Positions 1 to 11,150 of a stretch of 64,000 bases of DNA are shown piece after piece. Where the stretch lies: the NCBI GenBank assembly GCA_020086605.1, contig JACBWW010000017.1, forward strand, positions 12,040,413 to 12,104,412, given 5' to 3'. Made by a program: the position numbers and the translations under genes. The notes beneath the pieces were generated by a model. It ran no database searches. It was not told the DNA's origin and worked only from the letters and a program-made list of their open reading frames with translations. The DNA comes from Lanius collurio. Its lineage: Eukaryota > Chordata > Aves > Passeriformes > Laniidae. The first letter of the stretch is position 1; the number at the start of each line of letters is the position of its first letter.

Positions 1-436
1 TTTTTCCAGACCCAAACTGGATACTTCTCCACTTCTGTCTGGTACATGGGACATTTTTGTTTATAGGAGTCAGTTGCTTTTAATAAAGTCCTTGGTGGCA
101 AAGAAGGAAGCATTGAGGGTTTGTGGTCTTGGGGATCACTTCAGCATAGGGATACATACACACATCTAGAGAACAGCAATAGGCACCCAGCCTCAAGTCC
201 TACTCTGAAGAAATGACAATACAAACTTTGTCAGAAATTACTGTGATCTGGCAATGGCTGAAACTTCCAAGGGAGGAAGATACAAGACCTAGAAGGAGAG
301 ATTGAATAGTGCAGCTGGATCCAGTCCTGGAGAGCAGCTCACGTGGGAGAAGCCCTTTTCCTTCCAGGGAAGAGGTGATAAAATCATCATCAGACATTTG
401 AAATCTTTGATATCAACCACAGTGGCAAAATACAAT
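1..436. other. No gene seen; left edge
   Basis: AT-rich sequence without a recognisable gene or repeat. If the minus-strand candidate exon at 680-907 is real, its poly(A) signal would be the TTTATT on the plus strand at 438-443 (AATAAA on minus), and this stretch would lie just beyond the transcript end. Confidence 0.6.
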
Positions 437-437
437 T

Positions 438-443
438 TTTATT
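438..443 (-). promoter_or_regulatory. Candidate poly(A) signal AATAAA
   Basis: AATAAA on the minus strand, followed by a GT-rich stretch (GTGGTTGAT) about 20 nt further on. It is the natural 3' end signal for the candidate exon at 680-907 and is meaningful only if that exon is real. Confidence 0.25.
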
Positions 444-679
444 GTTTGGTATTTTTCTTTACACTGATTTACAATGAGTTACCAAAACAAATCCTATCTA
501 TTGTAAGATTATTTACTTTTCATGCAAGGCAAACTTCTTATGATAAATGCAGTGTTTTCTTAAAGCTCAGACATTAGCCTGAAGCAGATCATTAGTGTGA
601 ACCAGATGAATCCTCTGCCCACAAGTTTCTATAAGATTTTTTTTTTAATCTTCCATGGAGTAAAAACATCTTGACAAAA

Positions 680-907
680 TTATTTTAATAAATAAATGGA
701 AAGTGGGTTTTCTGTAAAACTGAGAGTTGGACATTCATAGTTAATTCCTAGGTGAATTTTTCTTTTTCTTGCCTCAACATTCTTATTTTTAACAAAAAAC
801 AGCAAGGTAAATAGGAGCACTGTGATAATCAAAGTGACGAGCTGGAAATTTTTGTCTGCAATGCCCAAACACCAGACATTATTCATGTTCCACCGGTGTG
901 ACACATT
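680..907 (-). CDS. Possible last exon of a single-pass membrane protein (unidentified)
   Basis: Seen: reading right to left, a pyrimidine-containing stretch ends in AG (plus-strand CT at 908-909). It is followed by 75 codons in phase 0 and a TAA stop (680-682). The peptide starts with an NVS glycosylation sequon, has one Trp-x-Cys pair near residues 12-13, a hydrophobic segment at about residues 22-39 (VTLIITVLLFTLLFFV), then a basic stop-transfer stretch (KNKNVEARKRK) and a short tail with one Tyr and an NPLS motif. An AATAAA on the minus strand lies about 240 nt past the stop. This is the expected layout of a final exon: juxtamembrane part, membrane anchor, cytosolic tail, 3' UTR. Against it: the frame stays open upstream of the proposed acceptor, I recognise no family, and I found no convincing upstream partner exon to the right. 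Hydrophobic open frames arise by chance in AT-rich DNA. Confidence 0.3.
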   Translation of the reverse strand, partial: NVSHRWNMNNVWCLGIADKNFQLVTLIITVLLFTLLFFVKNKNVEARKRKIHLGINYECPTLSFTENPLSIYLLK

Positions 908-1948
908 CTGGAATTGGGGATGAACACCAGCCTCTGGCACACAGTGGGCTGAGGTGGGGGAAGAGCAGAGTTCTTGCAGATGGGTAAACTCCGCCAAAGT
1001 GCACACACTGGAAATATAATGAAGAAATGATCCATGTGCATTAGGGTGTAAAAGCCACCTTTGTGCTTAGGAGCATTTGTGTTGTAGGAAAAAGAGAAAA
1101 AAGCAAAAGCATTGGGTATAGCAAAACATCTTGGTTTTGTTGGGCTGTGTTAATAACGAGTGCCTGGTTCTACTCTGGTGGGCTCTGGTCCACTTGAGCC
1201 ACTGCAAGTGCACAAAGTGGCTTTTGGGCACAAGTGAGCTAGAGGACTCTCTAGTCTTTGTTATTCTGTGTTTCTTTCAGGATAGTGAACACATGTTATG
1301 CCCCAGTTTTCAGCTATATCCAGGCATGTCTGTCATGATGGCACTCCTGATCCACATCCCCCCCTCCAGAGGCCACCTGATCATTACAGTCCTCACCTCT
1401 CACCTCTAGGATGACAAGATGGAAACATTTACATTTAAAACTGCAAAGATTGTTATAGAGAGCAGCTTCATTCTTTGTGAGCAAATTCTGTGAAAATCCT
1501 TCTTTTCCACAGAAAATTTATGTGGGAATTTTTTTAATGAAAAACAAATATTTGAAAACTCTCCCTTTCCCTAGCAGAATACATCACCTCTCCACATTTC
1601 CCCGCACTGGGGATCTCCAGACTTCGTTCCTCATAATGTGTACCAGACAGATTTCCCTTTGATTCAGTATCTTCTCTCTGAAAGGAATTTTCTGCACCCT
1701 TTTTTTCAAAACATGCCCTGGTCCAAACACACACCCACTGGGACAGCATTAAAAAAAAAAAAAAAAAAAAAAATCACCTCACTCATTTTCCCTGTCTCTC
1801 TGACTCCTTCCTGCACTTTCTTTTCCAAAACAGAAGGAGGAATCCCACAGCATGTAGCTGTTATTTTACTTTAGCTTTATCTCTTCTCCATTGCGGTCAG
1901 GAAATAGCACAGCCTGAAGGAGTGTGTGTTCCACACTTGGAGATGCAC
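908..1948. other. No gene seen; contains a 23-A homopolymer
   Basis: Ordinary AT-rich sequence. The only structure is an uninterrupted run of 23 A at 1751-1773. The sequence before it does not look like a retrogene or SINE body, and I see no target-site duplication, so I treat it as a plain mononucleotide repeat. Confidence 0.6.
1751..1773 (+). repeat. Poly(A) mononucleotide run (A23)
   Basis: Twenty-three consecutive A residues directly visible. It is likely to vary in length and to be error-prone in assemblies. Confidence 0.9.
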
Positions 1949-2112
1949 CGAAGTACCCTGAGGCAGGGTGAGCTCCAGGGCTCCTGCACCGCTGCCGTCC
2001 CCCAGACCCGAGCAGGATGAACAGGACCCACGGCAGCAGTCCCTGCCGAGGCTCGGAAACACACACCAGCTCCCCGAAGGGGAAGCTCAATCACATCACT
2101 TCGGCAGCTTCG
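1949..2112. promoter_or_regulatory. CpG-rich patch, possible small CpG island or exon
   Basis: Ten CpG dinucleotides fall within about 165 bp, whereas the flanking kilobases have only occasional CpGs. Reading frames are open on both strands across it, and one minus frame contains a signal-peptide-like run (LLPWVLFILLGSGG), but no ATG precedes that run in frame and a different minus frame carries the more protein-like continuation. At 2214, just to the right, a long pyrimidine tract ends in TTCAG, a good plus-strand 3' splice-site match. The patch could be an unmethylated regulatory element, a first exon, or a local base-composition accident. No gene is assigned. Confidence 0.35.
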
Positions 2113-5100
2113 CTTCCTGCTGCAGCATCAGGAAGGCTCCTGGTAGGAGACCTCCCAGGCAGTTCTGTGTCACAAATACATCTTTCTTGCGCTGATTTTC
2201 CCTGTCCTCTTCAGGCAGTGCGAGAGAGGGTGCTGTCAGTGGTGTTGCTGCTCTAAGGCATCTCAGAACTCAGGTTTTGTGGGTCCTTAAAATAATTGAA
2301 TGTATATTTTTAGAGCTCAATTCATTTTGCATTCAAGGACACAGAAGAGACTTCTTTATGGAGAGAAGGGAGAGTTAAAGACATAAAAGCTGATAGTAAC
2401 AGCTGAATATTATTTCCATGAATGGTTTTATACCTAGACTAAATCTGACTGCCTTAAACAGAGGGAATTGAGTAAGTATCACTCCTGAAAGTGATTATGC
2501 TTTTATTTATTGCTGCTGCATTGCTAGTGTGGGAGACAAAGGTAGGTTTAGTGGGGATTACCCTTCAGTTGCCTGCTCCAGGGCTGTCATTGCTGCTTGG
2601 TGACAGAGAGGGCTGCCTGGGCTGCAGGAGCACAGGTACCTGTCCTGGAGAGCAGCCTGGAGGCACCTCACCATCACCCACCACAGCAGTCCTCTTTACT
2701 GTCAGAAATGACCCTTCTTGCTCTGCACTTACCATTAGTCTCTCAAGGAACTTTGACGGGGCCCAGGCTTACTCCAAAAGAGATAAAAGTGAAAAGGTCA
2801 CACCTCTGGGTCAAAGGCTAAAAGGCAGATAAAACACCCTGCCTGCAGAAGCAAAATCCAAGAGAAATCAAATCAGCTCCTAAGAAAGGGTAGCTTGGAG
2901 GCTGAACTCCAGTGGGAGGACACAATTGCCCTTCTTTTAGCAACTTCTCCCTCCCTTTTTTTTTTTTCAACATGGGTTAACAAAATATATTTAAGCACAA
3001 AAGAAAATAAACTCAAATGAAAAACCCAGCCTGCCTCCTCTCCAATGGCTGATTTAATGGAGACTTTTGCTCAGTAGGGTCATCTTTTCATCTTTACTGA
3101 GGGCAGAAGAAAAAATACTTTTAAACACAGGAAAGACAAAATTTGGTATTAAATGTCTTCCTTTAACCAAATGAGGACAGCTACTCTTCTGACTGGTGAC
3201 TTGAAGAGGACTTGGAACAATTAACCAAAAAAGGTCAGTTTTCAGTCAGGCAGGTTAAAAAAAGGGGATAGTGGCAAGTTTTGGGAGGGGTGGATAAACC
3301 ATGAAAAGCAAAAACACAGGTAATAAAAAACATATGTAAATGAGGATCTAAGGGATCTCTTTAGAGTTCTCAGCAAGAGATATTTACATTTCTATAAGCA
3401 GAAGAGGCAGCTTTGAGGCATCCCAGCTAGAGTGAGCCAGATGCACATGCATGTGAACTTTTACATATTGGGCCATGGGCTGAGCAAAAAATTTTGTTCA
3501 GATCCCTTTGGACATGAACAAAAGAAAACAAGTATTTTTCTCCCTTCTCTCAGAGGGATCAGAGTAACAAGGGGGGCTGAGATTTTCATGTGCCCCTGCA
3601 AAGCAAGATCCCATGGCAGCTCTGCAGAGGTGAGAGTGCCCATGCAGAACCTACCAATCTACTTTTGCACATATGCATAACATCAACAGTATGAGATCAA
3701 ATTTTGCAGTTTCCCATCTTTTATTTCACATTTTTTCAGTGTGCTGCTACACACAGATAGAAGGCTTTGCATGGGTTTTGGATGTTTTCTTGTGTTCACT
3801 GCTAAAGCCCAGCCTCACATAACCTGCTCCTCTTCTGTTTTGTGCCCATGGATGCAGGGCTTCCTTCTGATAAAAACCGTGGAGGTTTTGCCATTGACTT
3901 TGCTTCATTTCCAGAACTTCTTCCCTATTTCAGTTTTTCATTCAGTCGAGTTTTAAACCTTCAAACTTCTCCACATTAGACCAACACAAGGAAGGATTTG
4001 GGAAAATCACTTTTCAGCTTAAGCAGAACAACTGCTGAACCATTAGAAACTTGAGGGTTTATGAGGTCCCAGAGCACCAGAGAAATGTTGACATGCTGAA
4101 TTATGCAGAAATGGAAAACTTTCAGAATGACCAACCAGTTTAACCTTGGACACACTATAAAGCAACTTATACTACTTGAACACACTTTAAAGCAACTGCG
4201 TCATAGAAAATAAGAATAACTGATAAAAAGAACTGGTTAACTTGGATTTATGAAGAACTAAGAATGTCAAACCACAGTCTCTTCCACAAAGAGAGAAAAT
4301 GTTTTACTGTCTGGAAAAGGATTCATGGGTTCAATTTTGAGTTTAATATTGAGGACGTAAGTTTTAAACAGAAGTTCTCCAAAATGGGTGTGTAATTGGC
4401 TGAAAACCACAGCCAAGTGAGAGCACTCAGGGCATTGGTATTGAGTAGGCTGGTTCGCTACCAGAGCACTGCAGCTCTCCCAGGCTTTCATGGAATAGCT
4501 GTTCCTTCTAACCCAACTGAGCGTGTCATTCACAGCTGCATCTGAGAACAATGGTTTAAGCAAAAAATTAATAAAAGCGCCTTAGCCATCTCTGCTCCCT
4601 CCAGGTCTAAAGTTTGAGGTGATGAATCACACTCCTGGCTCTTAAGGTATGTTCTATGCATCTACACTGGGTTTCAGAGCAGAGCTCCCAGCTACTCAGC
4701 TCCAGCTGAGTATTTCAAAACACACAGGCAGCCCCTGGGGTAGATACTGACAGGCTGTGGAAAATGCATCCATGTTTCTCTGAAGTCTTGAAACAGAGAA
4801 ATTTGTTCTACGTAATAAGGAAGACCATATAAGAGTAGGATGCAGAAGGTCTCTCAGATCACAGGCTATTCCCCAAATATAGGACGTCCAATGAAAAGAT
4901 ATATAATTTTGGATATATATAAAAAAATCCCACAGCTGCTTTTCAAAATATAATTTGCTGCTAACATCATTGTTTGATCTTGCAAGAAAAGTTTTATTTT
5001 TCAGGTGCTGAAACATTCAATCATATCTTTAACACATCTAGGATTAGCTAACCAATAGATCTGCACAATCAAAACCTGGATATGAGTTTTGTCTCACAAT

Positions 5101-7776
5101 GATGAAAATCACAATCACAAGTAGAACTCCCATTCTGGTGGCTGATTTGTGTAAAACATTACATTAAACAATAAGGCCTCTGGGATTCATTTTCAGGATA
5201 CAGCTGATCATTAAACCTCTTTTAGATCTTTCTAAGGTTATTCTGAAGTTAAATCAATACTTAGCTCAGGTCTGCTGCTGTTCTTCATTGAATGCATCCA
5301 GAAGACAGAACCTTTTCTCAAACAAGGGGAATTGTTACTCTGCTTTTAACTGAAAACCCTACAATCCAATTTTTGGAATATTGGACTCTTCCAGGAAAGC
5401 TCCTGAAATGAGTTCAGCAAACAGTTGCTCAATTCCCTCTTTCCCTCCCCTTTAATCTCGGGTGCTGACCTGGCCATTCATTCCATGTTTGCAGTGGTGA
5501 GCTGTGCAAACTGAGTTTCCATGACAGCCCTAATCCATGAATAGGGCTGGCTCCATCGGTGGTCACTTAGGATAGGCTTTGTCCTCCCCATGTCCTGTTG
5601 CTGGCAAAATCAGAAGACAGAAAACAAGTGCCTTCAGTAAACATGACCTGATGAGATCCCTGACTTTGTGACAGGGGCCTGGAAAGGGAACGTGTGGGGA
5701 TGCCTGCCTCTTCTGGGATTTTCCACTGAGGTCTCCCAGCAGTTTCCTGGCTGTTTTTGTAGCCTGTCTTATTTAAACTGCAATTTATAGAAAATTTTAT
5801 CTTTCTCCTTGTCTTTTTTCGATACAGATACAACTGAATGAACATGGCAAAACCATGGTCTGGCTTAGTGAGAGCTGTGTCCAAAGTTCTCTTCTGCAGG
5901 TGCCAGGTTGTCTCTCCCCAGAGATGCATCTGACCAACCATTTGATCACAGGATGCACATGGCATCCAGTGGGTTTCCTCTGAGGAGATACCCAGAGCAG
6001 GGCCCTGTGGTTTCACTCTCTTCCTCCTTTGGGTGCTAAACACCAGGCTGTTCCCCACTACAAACCCGTCGCCAGGCAGTGCTAGAAGCTACTTATGGGG
6101 CTTGTACAAATGAACAAAAATTAAATTCTACATGTTTCCACAATTGTACATGACTTCTTTCATTTTATGTTTAATAATCACAGTCAATTCATCTGGGCAT
6201 TAACATGATTGTTTGTGAAACTGTCTAGGAGGATGACAGCAAAACTTTTCCAGAAGATTAGGCTTTCAAGCTGCTAAAACTTTGGGAAAAAATTATAGCA
6301 TATAAAAATATGCCCAAAATACAATGAAGAAGACAAGTTGTGTACTTCAAGTATATATTCCACACATTCTTTAAAATGCAACTTTTGCTCAGTTCCTCCA
6401 AAGTTTTTTTCCTTCATTCCAGGACATAAAAGTTTTGCTATCCATCCTCTTTCAACTCATTATGTGAGGCACAACACCAAAGGTAAACGTGCTGGGCACG
6501 GTGTACTTGCATCTGGCCTCTGTGCACTGTCAGCCACTTCCTCAGGGCTGGATGGGACACATCCTCTTATTTAGAGTCTGATTTCAACTGTTTGCCCTCA
6601 CATAACGTAGAACAGTTGTCACAAAAGAGCTGATCATTATCTCCACCTACTGCAAATACATTTCAGAGAATACAGACAGCTGAGTCCCCCAGCCCTTACC
6701 TCGGGAAAACTCCCACTGCCTCCACATATTTGATGTTTTACCCACAATTAGCAGCTACAGTTCATGTATTTACAGGAATTCCTCTGAAATCAAAAACACA
6801 GGCAGACTAATGGGATATAAAAGAAAGAGAAAGGAAGTGACTTTGGCCATGGCATGCTTCCACCCCATGCAGCTGAGATTGGACAGCTAAAGGACCCCTG
6901 GCCCAGCGCCCTGTCAATTACCTTAATCCCAACCTGAATAGGAATGACACTAAACACTCCACAAAAATGCTTCCAAACATTGCCACGGGAAAAAGGAAAA
7001 GCATTAACCCTGCCTTCCCAGGCACAGCTTCAGTAATGGACATCTTGCATTTTACATGGAGAAACACATGAACATAAAAGACATACCCTCCAGTGAAAAC
7101 TTGCACAACCTCTCAGAGGGAACAGAATTAATCGCAGGGAATAATTACAGTTCTAAACAAGAATATTTATGACATGACATAAACACCATTAAAACAAACT
7201 GAAAGGCAATAATTTTGAGAAAGAGGGAAGGAGGAAGTGAGGCAGGGGGGATGAAAACCAATCAAAGTTTATAGTTGAAAAGATAAAAGTTCCCGTGTGT
7301 CAACCATCTTGAAAATTGTTGCTTCAGACATCACTTGTCCCTTGTTTACTCCCCTTAATAAAACAGGGAAAGAATTTTGTTTATAAAGTTAGCCAATACT
7401 TGGAGCTTAAAACACTTTTCTTAAAAAGGATCTTTCAAAAGCAACAAGAAATATGGAAAATTTCTTTCTGAAATGTTTTAACTTTTCAAGAAAAAGCATT
7501 TCAAGTCATTATCATCTCATCAAACCTCTTTTCTTCCTCTCTCCATTTTTTCCCTTTTTCCCGAGGCAGGGAAGGATGAAGGGAAGAGGGAGTTTTCCTC
7601 TTTTGTTGCTCAATGAAAAAAAAATAGCACAACTGTATTTTTAAATCAATGAAAAATTGAAAGAATTGCAAAGAAAAGCATTTAGAGACTTTCTTTTGCA
7701 ACATACTTGTAGCATTTTTCTAGCCAGTTTGAGTAATTTAGAGCTGGGGTGAAATCTTTTGTCTTTTACACTACAG
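2113..7776. other. No gene seen
   Basis: Mostly AT-rich with normal CpG depletion. The longest frame here, a minus-strand one of 163 codons at 5567-6058, is within what chance gives in this much sequence and has no recognisable motif. A splice-like minus segment at 6700-6783 has stops in all three frames. No transposon end was recognised. Confidence 0.6.
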
Positions 7777-7880
7777 ATTTCACTCTGAAAACCTTGGAGC
7801 TTGAAAATTGCCGTGAGCAGCTTCAATTCAGGCTGAGCCTGCAAGGCCTGTATTGCCCCAAAGGAGACCAAAAGCTCTAA
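7777..7880 (+). CDS. Possible last exon of a helical/coiled-coil protein (unidentified)
   Basis: Seen: a clean pyrimidine tract ending in ACTACAG (AG at 7775-7776) is followed by a frame with two leading bases, then 33 codons and a TAA stop (7878-7880). The peptide has Leu spacing and charge typical of an amphipathic helix (LKTLELENCREQLQFRLSLQ at its core). An AATAAA lies at 8041-8046, followed by a GT-rich stretch, giving a plausible short 3' UTR. I recognise no family and found no upstream plus-strand partner exon. The opposite strand is also open here, and the arrangement conflicts with the minus-strand candidate at 680-907, so at least one of the two is likely spurious. Confidence 0.22.
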
Positions 7881-8040
7881 TACCTGGCAGTCACTCAGGG
7901 AACCCAGAAATGGCCTGGCAGATCCTCTCCAAGAGAGGGGATCTCACACTCCCTTCAGTTTGGGTTAGATATGTCCCTGGTGATAGCAGTGTCTACATGT
8001 ACCATGGGAACATGAAAATAGTTTTGAATTGCTCTCTGAA

Positions 8041-8046
8041 AATAAA
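8041..8046 (+). promoter_or_regulatory. Candidate poly(A) signal AATAAA
   Basis: Canonical hexamer about 160 nt beyond the stop of the candidate exon at 7777-7880, followed by a T/G-rich stretch. AATAAA is common in AT-rich DNA, so it has little weight alone. Confidence 0.2.
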
Positions 8047-8065
8047 GCCTTTTGGTCAAAATGTT

Positions 8066-11000
8066 GTTTCCTTCATTTTTTTATTCTGACTCAGGCATAT
8101 TCCAGCATCAAGGAAAGGATGGCAATCATCAGCACTCAGAGCCATAAGAAAAACATTTCTTTCCTTTACATTTCCGTCTTCCAAGAGCTGGCTTCTGGGA
8201 ATTGCAACCAACCTTCTGCTGTATGGACTGCTGGCCCAAAAGTGGACACAGTGCTTTTGCAACCCAGGCAAGAAGCAAGGGACCTTGGTGGGCCAAGTGG
8301 GTGGCTTTGATGAGGAAATGTCTGTGGACATTTCATGGGCTGTAATTCAAGGTGAGGGAGCTGCTAAGCATATACCTGCATTTGAAAGCTGGGTGCACCT
8401 TTGCAGGGACAGCAGAAAATTTTGCAATTGGAGCACCACGGCTTAGTAGTAGAACCTCCCTCCACACAAGCATAAAAATGTGCTCTGCTATCTGCAAGCT
8501 GCAGGATTAATATCAAGTCTGTGATTTGTACAAAACTACTGCAATCTAATTGATACACATGGACAACAGATATGCTTTTGCAAATCAGCTGCGATTACCA
8601 GGATCCCTTGCAGGACTCAATAAACAATGTCTGGCTTTGGGGCTACAGAACACACACACGGCTACGCAAACCTCCCAAACAATTTTCCACTCTGCCACCC
8701 AGGCTTCATCAGCCAAAAGATTGTAAAAGAGCATGTGACAACACAAACAGCTTGGGTTTAGCCAAAAGCCCAAAGTACAAAAACTCATCTAGCCCAGCAC
8801 AGTCTGCATCCAACTCCCTGCCTGCATAGGGAAACATTTCTCTTTCCAGGTTTATTCTTCCACACCCTTAGAAACAAGAAGAGATCCACTTTCCCCCCTT
8901 ACCCATACACTCTCCATCCTCCCCTCCATCTCCTCAGAACTGAAAGCACTTGGGTTTTGTGGCCAAGTGCAGACAGGCGGATGGGAAATCACACGTTTCA
9001 CCTTTCTTCTCCATTTTTCCTGGTGCCAGGCACTTCTCCACTACCCTGCTTTACTCATCGAGGTGTTGAGGAGAGTTTGCTCTGCTAACTTCAGGAGTCA
9101 GGCAGTATTTCCTGAACCAGAATGATGGTTTAAGTAAGGTCCTTCCACTGACCTCCCCGTGACACCACGCTCATAACCAGGTCTGTCGCTGCCCCTCATG
9201 CTTAATTTTCTCTGAGGAAATCTTCTGTTAAGGGGCAACAGTTTTCCATTTCAGTGTACAGCACTACCCAGCTGCTTGTTATTTCACTTGGCTGAGCCTG
9301 ACAAGCTAATGGTATGTTTGATTTGCACTACCAGTTCCTGCTAGAGACATCATAACTTTTATTACAGACGTGGTTCTTGTTAGAGACTCAGTTGTCTGCA
9401 GAAGTTAAAAAAAAAAAAAAAGGCATACTTATTTCAGTCAATTTACTGGTTAACTCATTAATTGCAAGCACAGTGCTGGTATCAAGCACACCATCTGATG
9501 CATTTCATTTTAGCATATTTCACTGTTGTGTGGCAAATGAAGAGATTATTCTATCATTTCTTTTTATATGCATTCCCTCTACTGTCCTCAAGCCTTTGAG
9601 GTTGATCATGTTTCTGATTGCTAGAACATTTGCTGTAAATTTTCTTAGAGACAGTGAAGCTAAATTCAGATCGGCAATTGCCACAGGGGGAAAAAAAGAG
9701 GGGTACAGAGAGAGGATAAGCAAGGATAAGATAACTTCCCCTGAACTGGACAAAGTTCAGGATAAATTTTCTGCCTTGGTTTTCCTGCTCAGTGTGGATA
9801 AATATATCAAGAGTGTCTACAGAACTTACACAACTGCACTGTTTTTACACTGCCAAAAGTACTGCATGTGCTACATAAAACTAATGCATTACACTTTGCA
9901 AGAATATAAAGAAAGCCAAAAGGACTAAACTACCACAGCCCTGCTTGTCTGTAAAATACTGAATCTATATTTAATGAGGAGACCAATTGGGTTATGAAAT
10001 TTTTCCCCATACCAGACATAGAGCATCCAGTCAGGACAATGCAGTACTCTCCAAATTTTCCATCACACTGACTCGGAGTACCCTGATAGACATGTCTGTG
10101 TATCTCACACTCAGCAACCTAGATGGAAGGATCTCTAAACCTAAGATTGCTTATGAAAATTTTGGCTGCACTTCTCCTCTGTCTCAGTTTAGTTGCCAGT
10201 AAAAAGAGGATGGTATTCACACATCACCATGCTGCAGCCTCATATAAAGTATGCTTTGTTAAAATATGACCTATACAAGCAAAAAATGAGTAGGCTTATA
10301 CTGTTGGCTTTTCCTTGGAGTCAAAGTAAGTTTCCTATTTGCAGGACTGCCAGCAAAAGGCATCTATTTGCAGTACTATCAGGGACTGCTATTTTCTCGT
10401 GCTCAATTTTCTCTTATAAAGGTCCTTTAAAGCCCCTGAACTCTTGATCCTCAAAACAGCCAGTCTGGGGAGCATTTCTTCTAGTCTTTGATGTTGCAGC
10501 ACTCATAAAGCTGACCAGCGCTGTTTGTGGGTTTGTTTTCTTTCCATATCTCTCCTTTCCCTTTAAGACCAGACAGAAGATGACATTATTAGCAGGCTGC
10601 TCACAAGCACCTAGTAGTTTAGGGAAAGGCTTTTTATTTCTGCTTTCAAGCAGAGATGAAAGATTGTAAAAACCCCTCTTTCTTTTTTTCCTTAGGGAAT
10701 TACAGCTCACAAAAGTTCTTATAACTCCTTACAGCAAGTATTTTACTACTCAGGGAGGCTATTTACTAGGTCACTTTCTTCCTGCAGCAGGCCTCAGTGT
10801 TAATAAATGGTGTCTGTGAGTTACTTTATGCTCTTCATACTTTATTTTGATCTAGCTGTGTGTTTAAGGAGCTAAAGAGAGTGTGTCTTGATGAACTACT
10901 TACAGCAGAGTTTGCTCCAGGCCAAAATGCAGAGAGGGCTCTATTCTGGGTTTTTTTCTAAGTTTTTGTAGGTACACTGAAATCTGAAAAATGCGGCAAG

Positions 11001-11134
11001 CTGCCAAGGTTGTTCTGCAAGTCTGTTAGCTTCTGCTCACTCAGCATTAACATCTGTCTTCACTAAAGTGTTACTGGACCCCCAGTACACTGCACAGAGC
11101 AAGCTCCAGAGGCACTTACAGAACGCAGAGCTCA
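8066..11134. other. No gene seen; contains an A15 run
   Basis: AT-rich, unremarkable. It includes an A15 homopolymer at 9407-9421. A 183-codon plus-strand frame at 9377-9928 runs through that homopolymer as a KKKKK stretch and has no domain-like pattern; I regard it as chance. Confidence 0.6.
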
Positions 11135-11150
11135 GGGAGGGAGGGAGGGA
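11135..11150 (+). repeat. (GGGA)4 tandem repeat, G-quadruplex motif
   Basis: Four GGG tracts separated by single A residues, perfectly regular. Four G3 tracts with 1-nt loops match the most stable class of intramolecular quadruplex consensus. It lies in otherwise ordinary sequence with no nearby gene visible. Confidence 0.85.

Noticed and set aside
5567..6058. 163-codon minus-strand open frame
   Set aside because: Within chance length for 64 kb in six frames; no motif, no splice context, no recognised family.
6700..6783. 84-bp minus segment with strong acceptor and CGAG|GTAAGG donor
   Set aside because: All three frames contain stops, so it is not a coding exon. It shows that good splice-site pairs occur by chance here.
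9377..9928. 183-codon plus-strand open frame
   Set aside because: Runs through an A15 homopolymer and has no domain pattern; likely chance.
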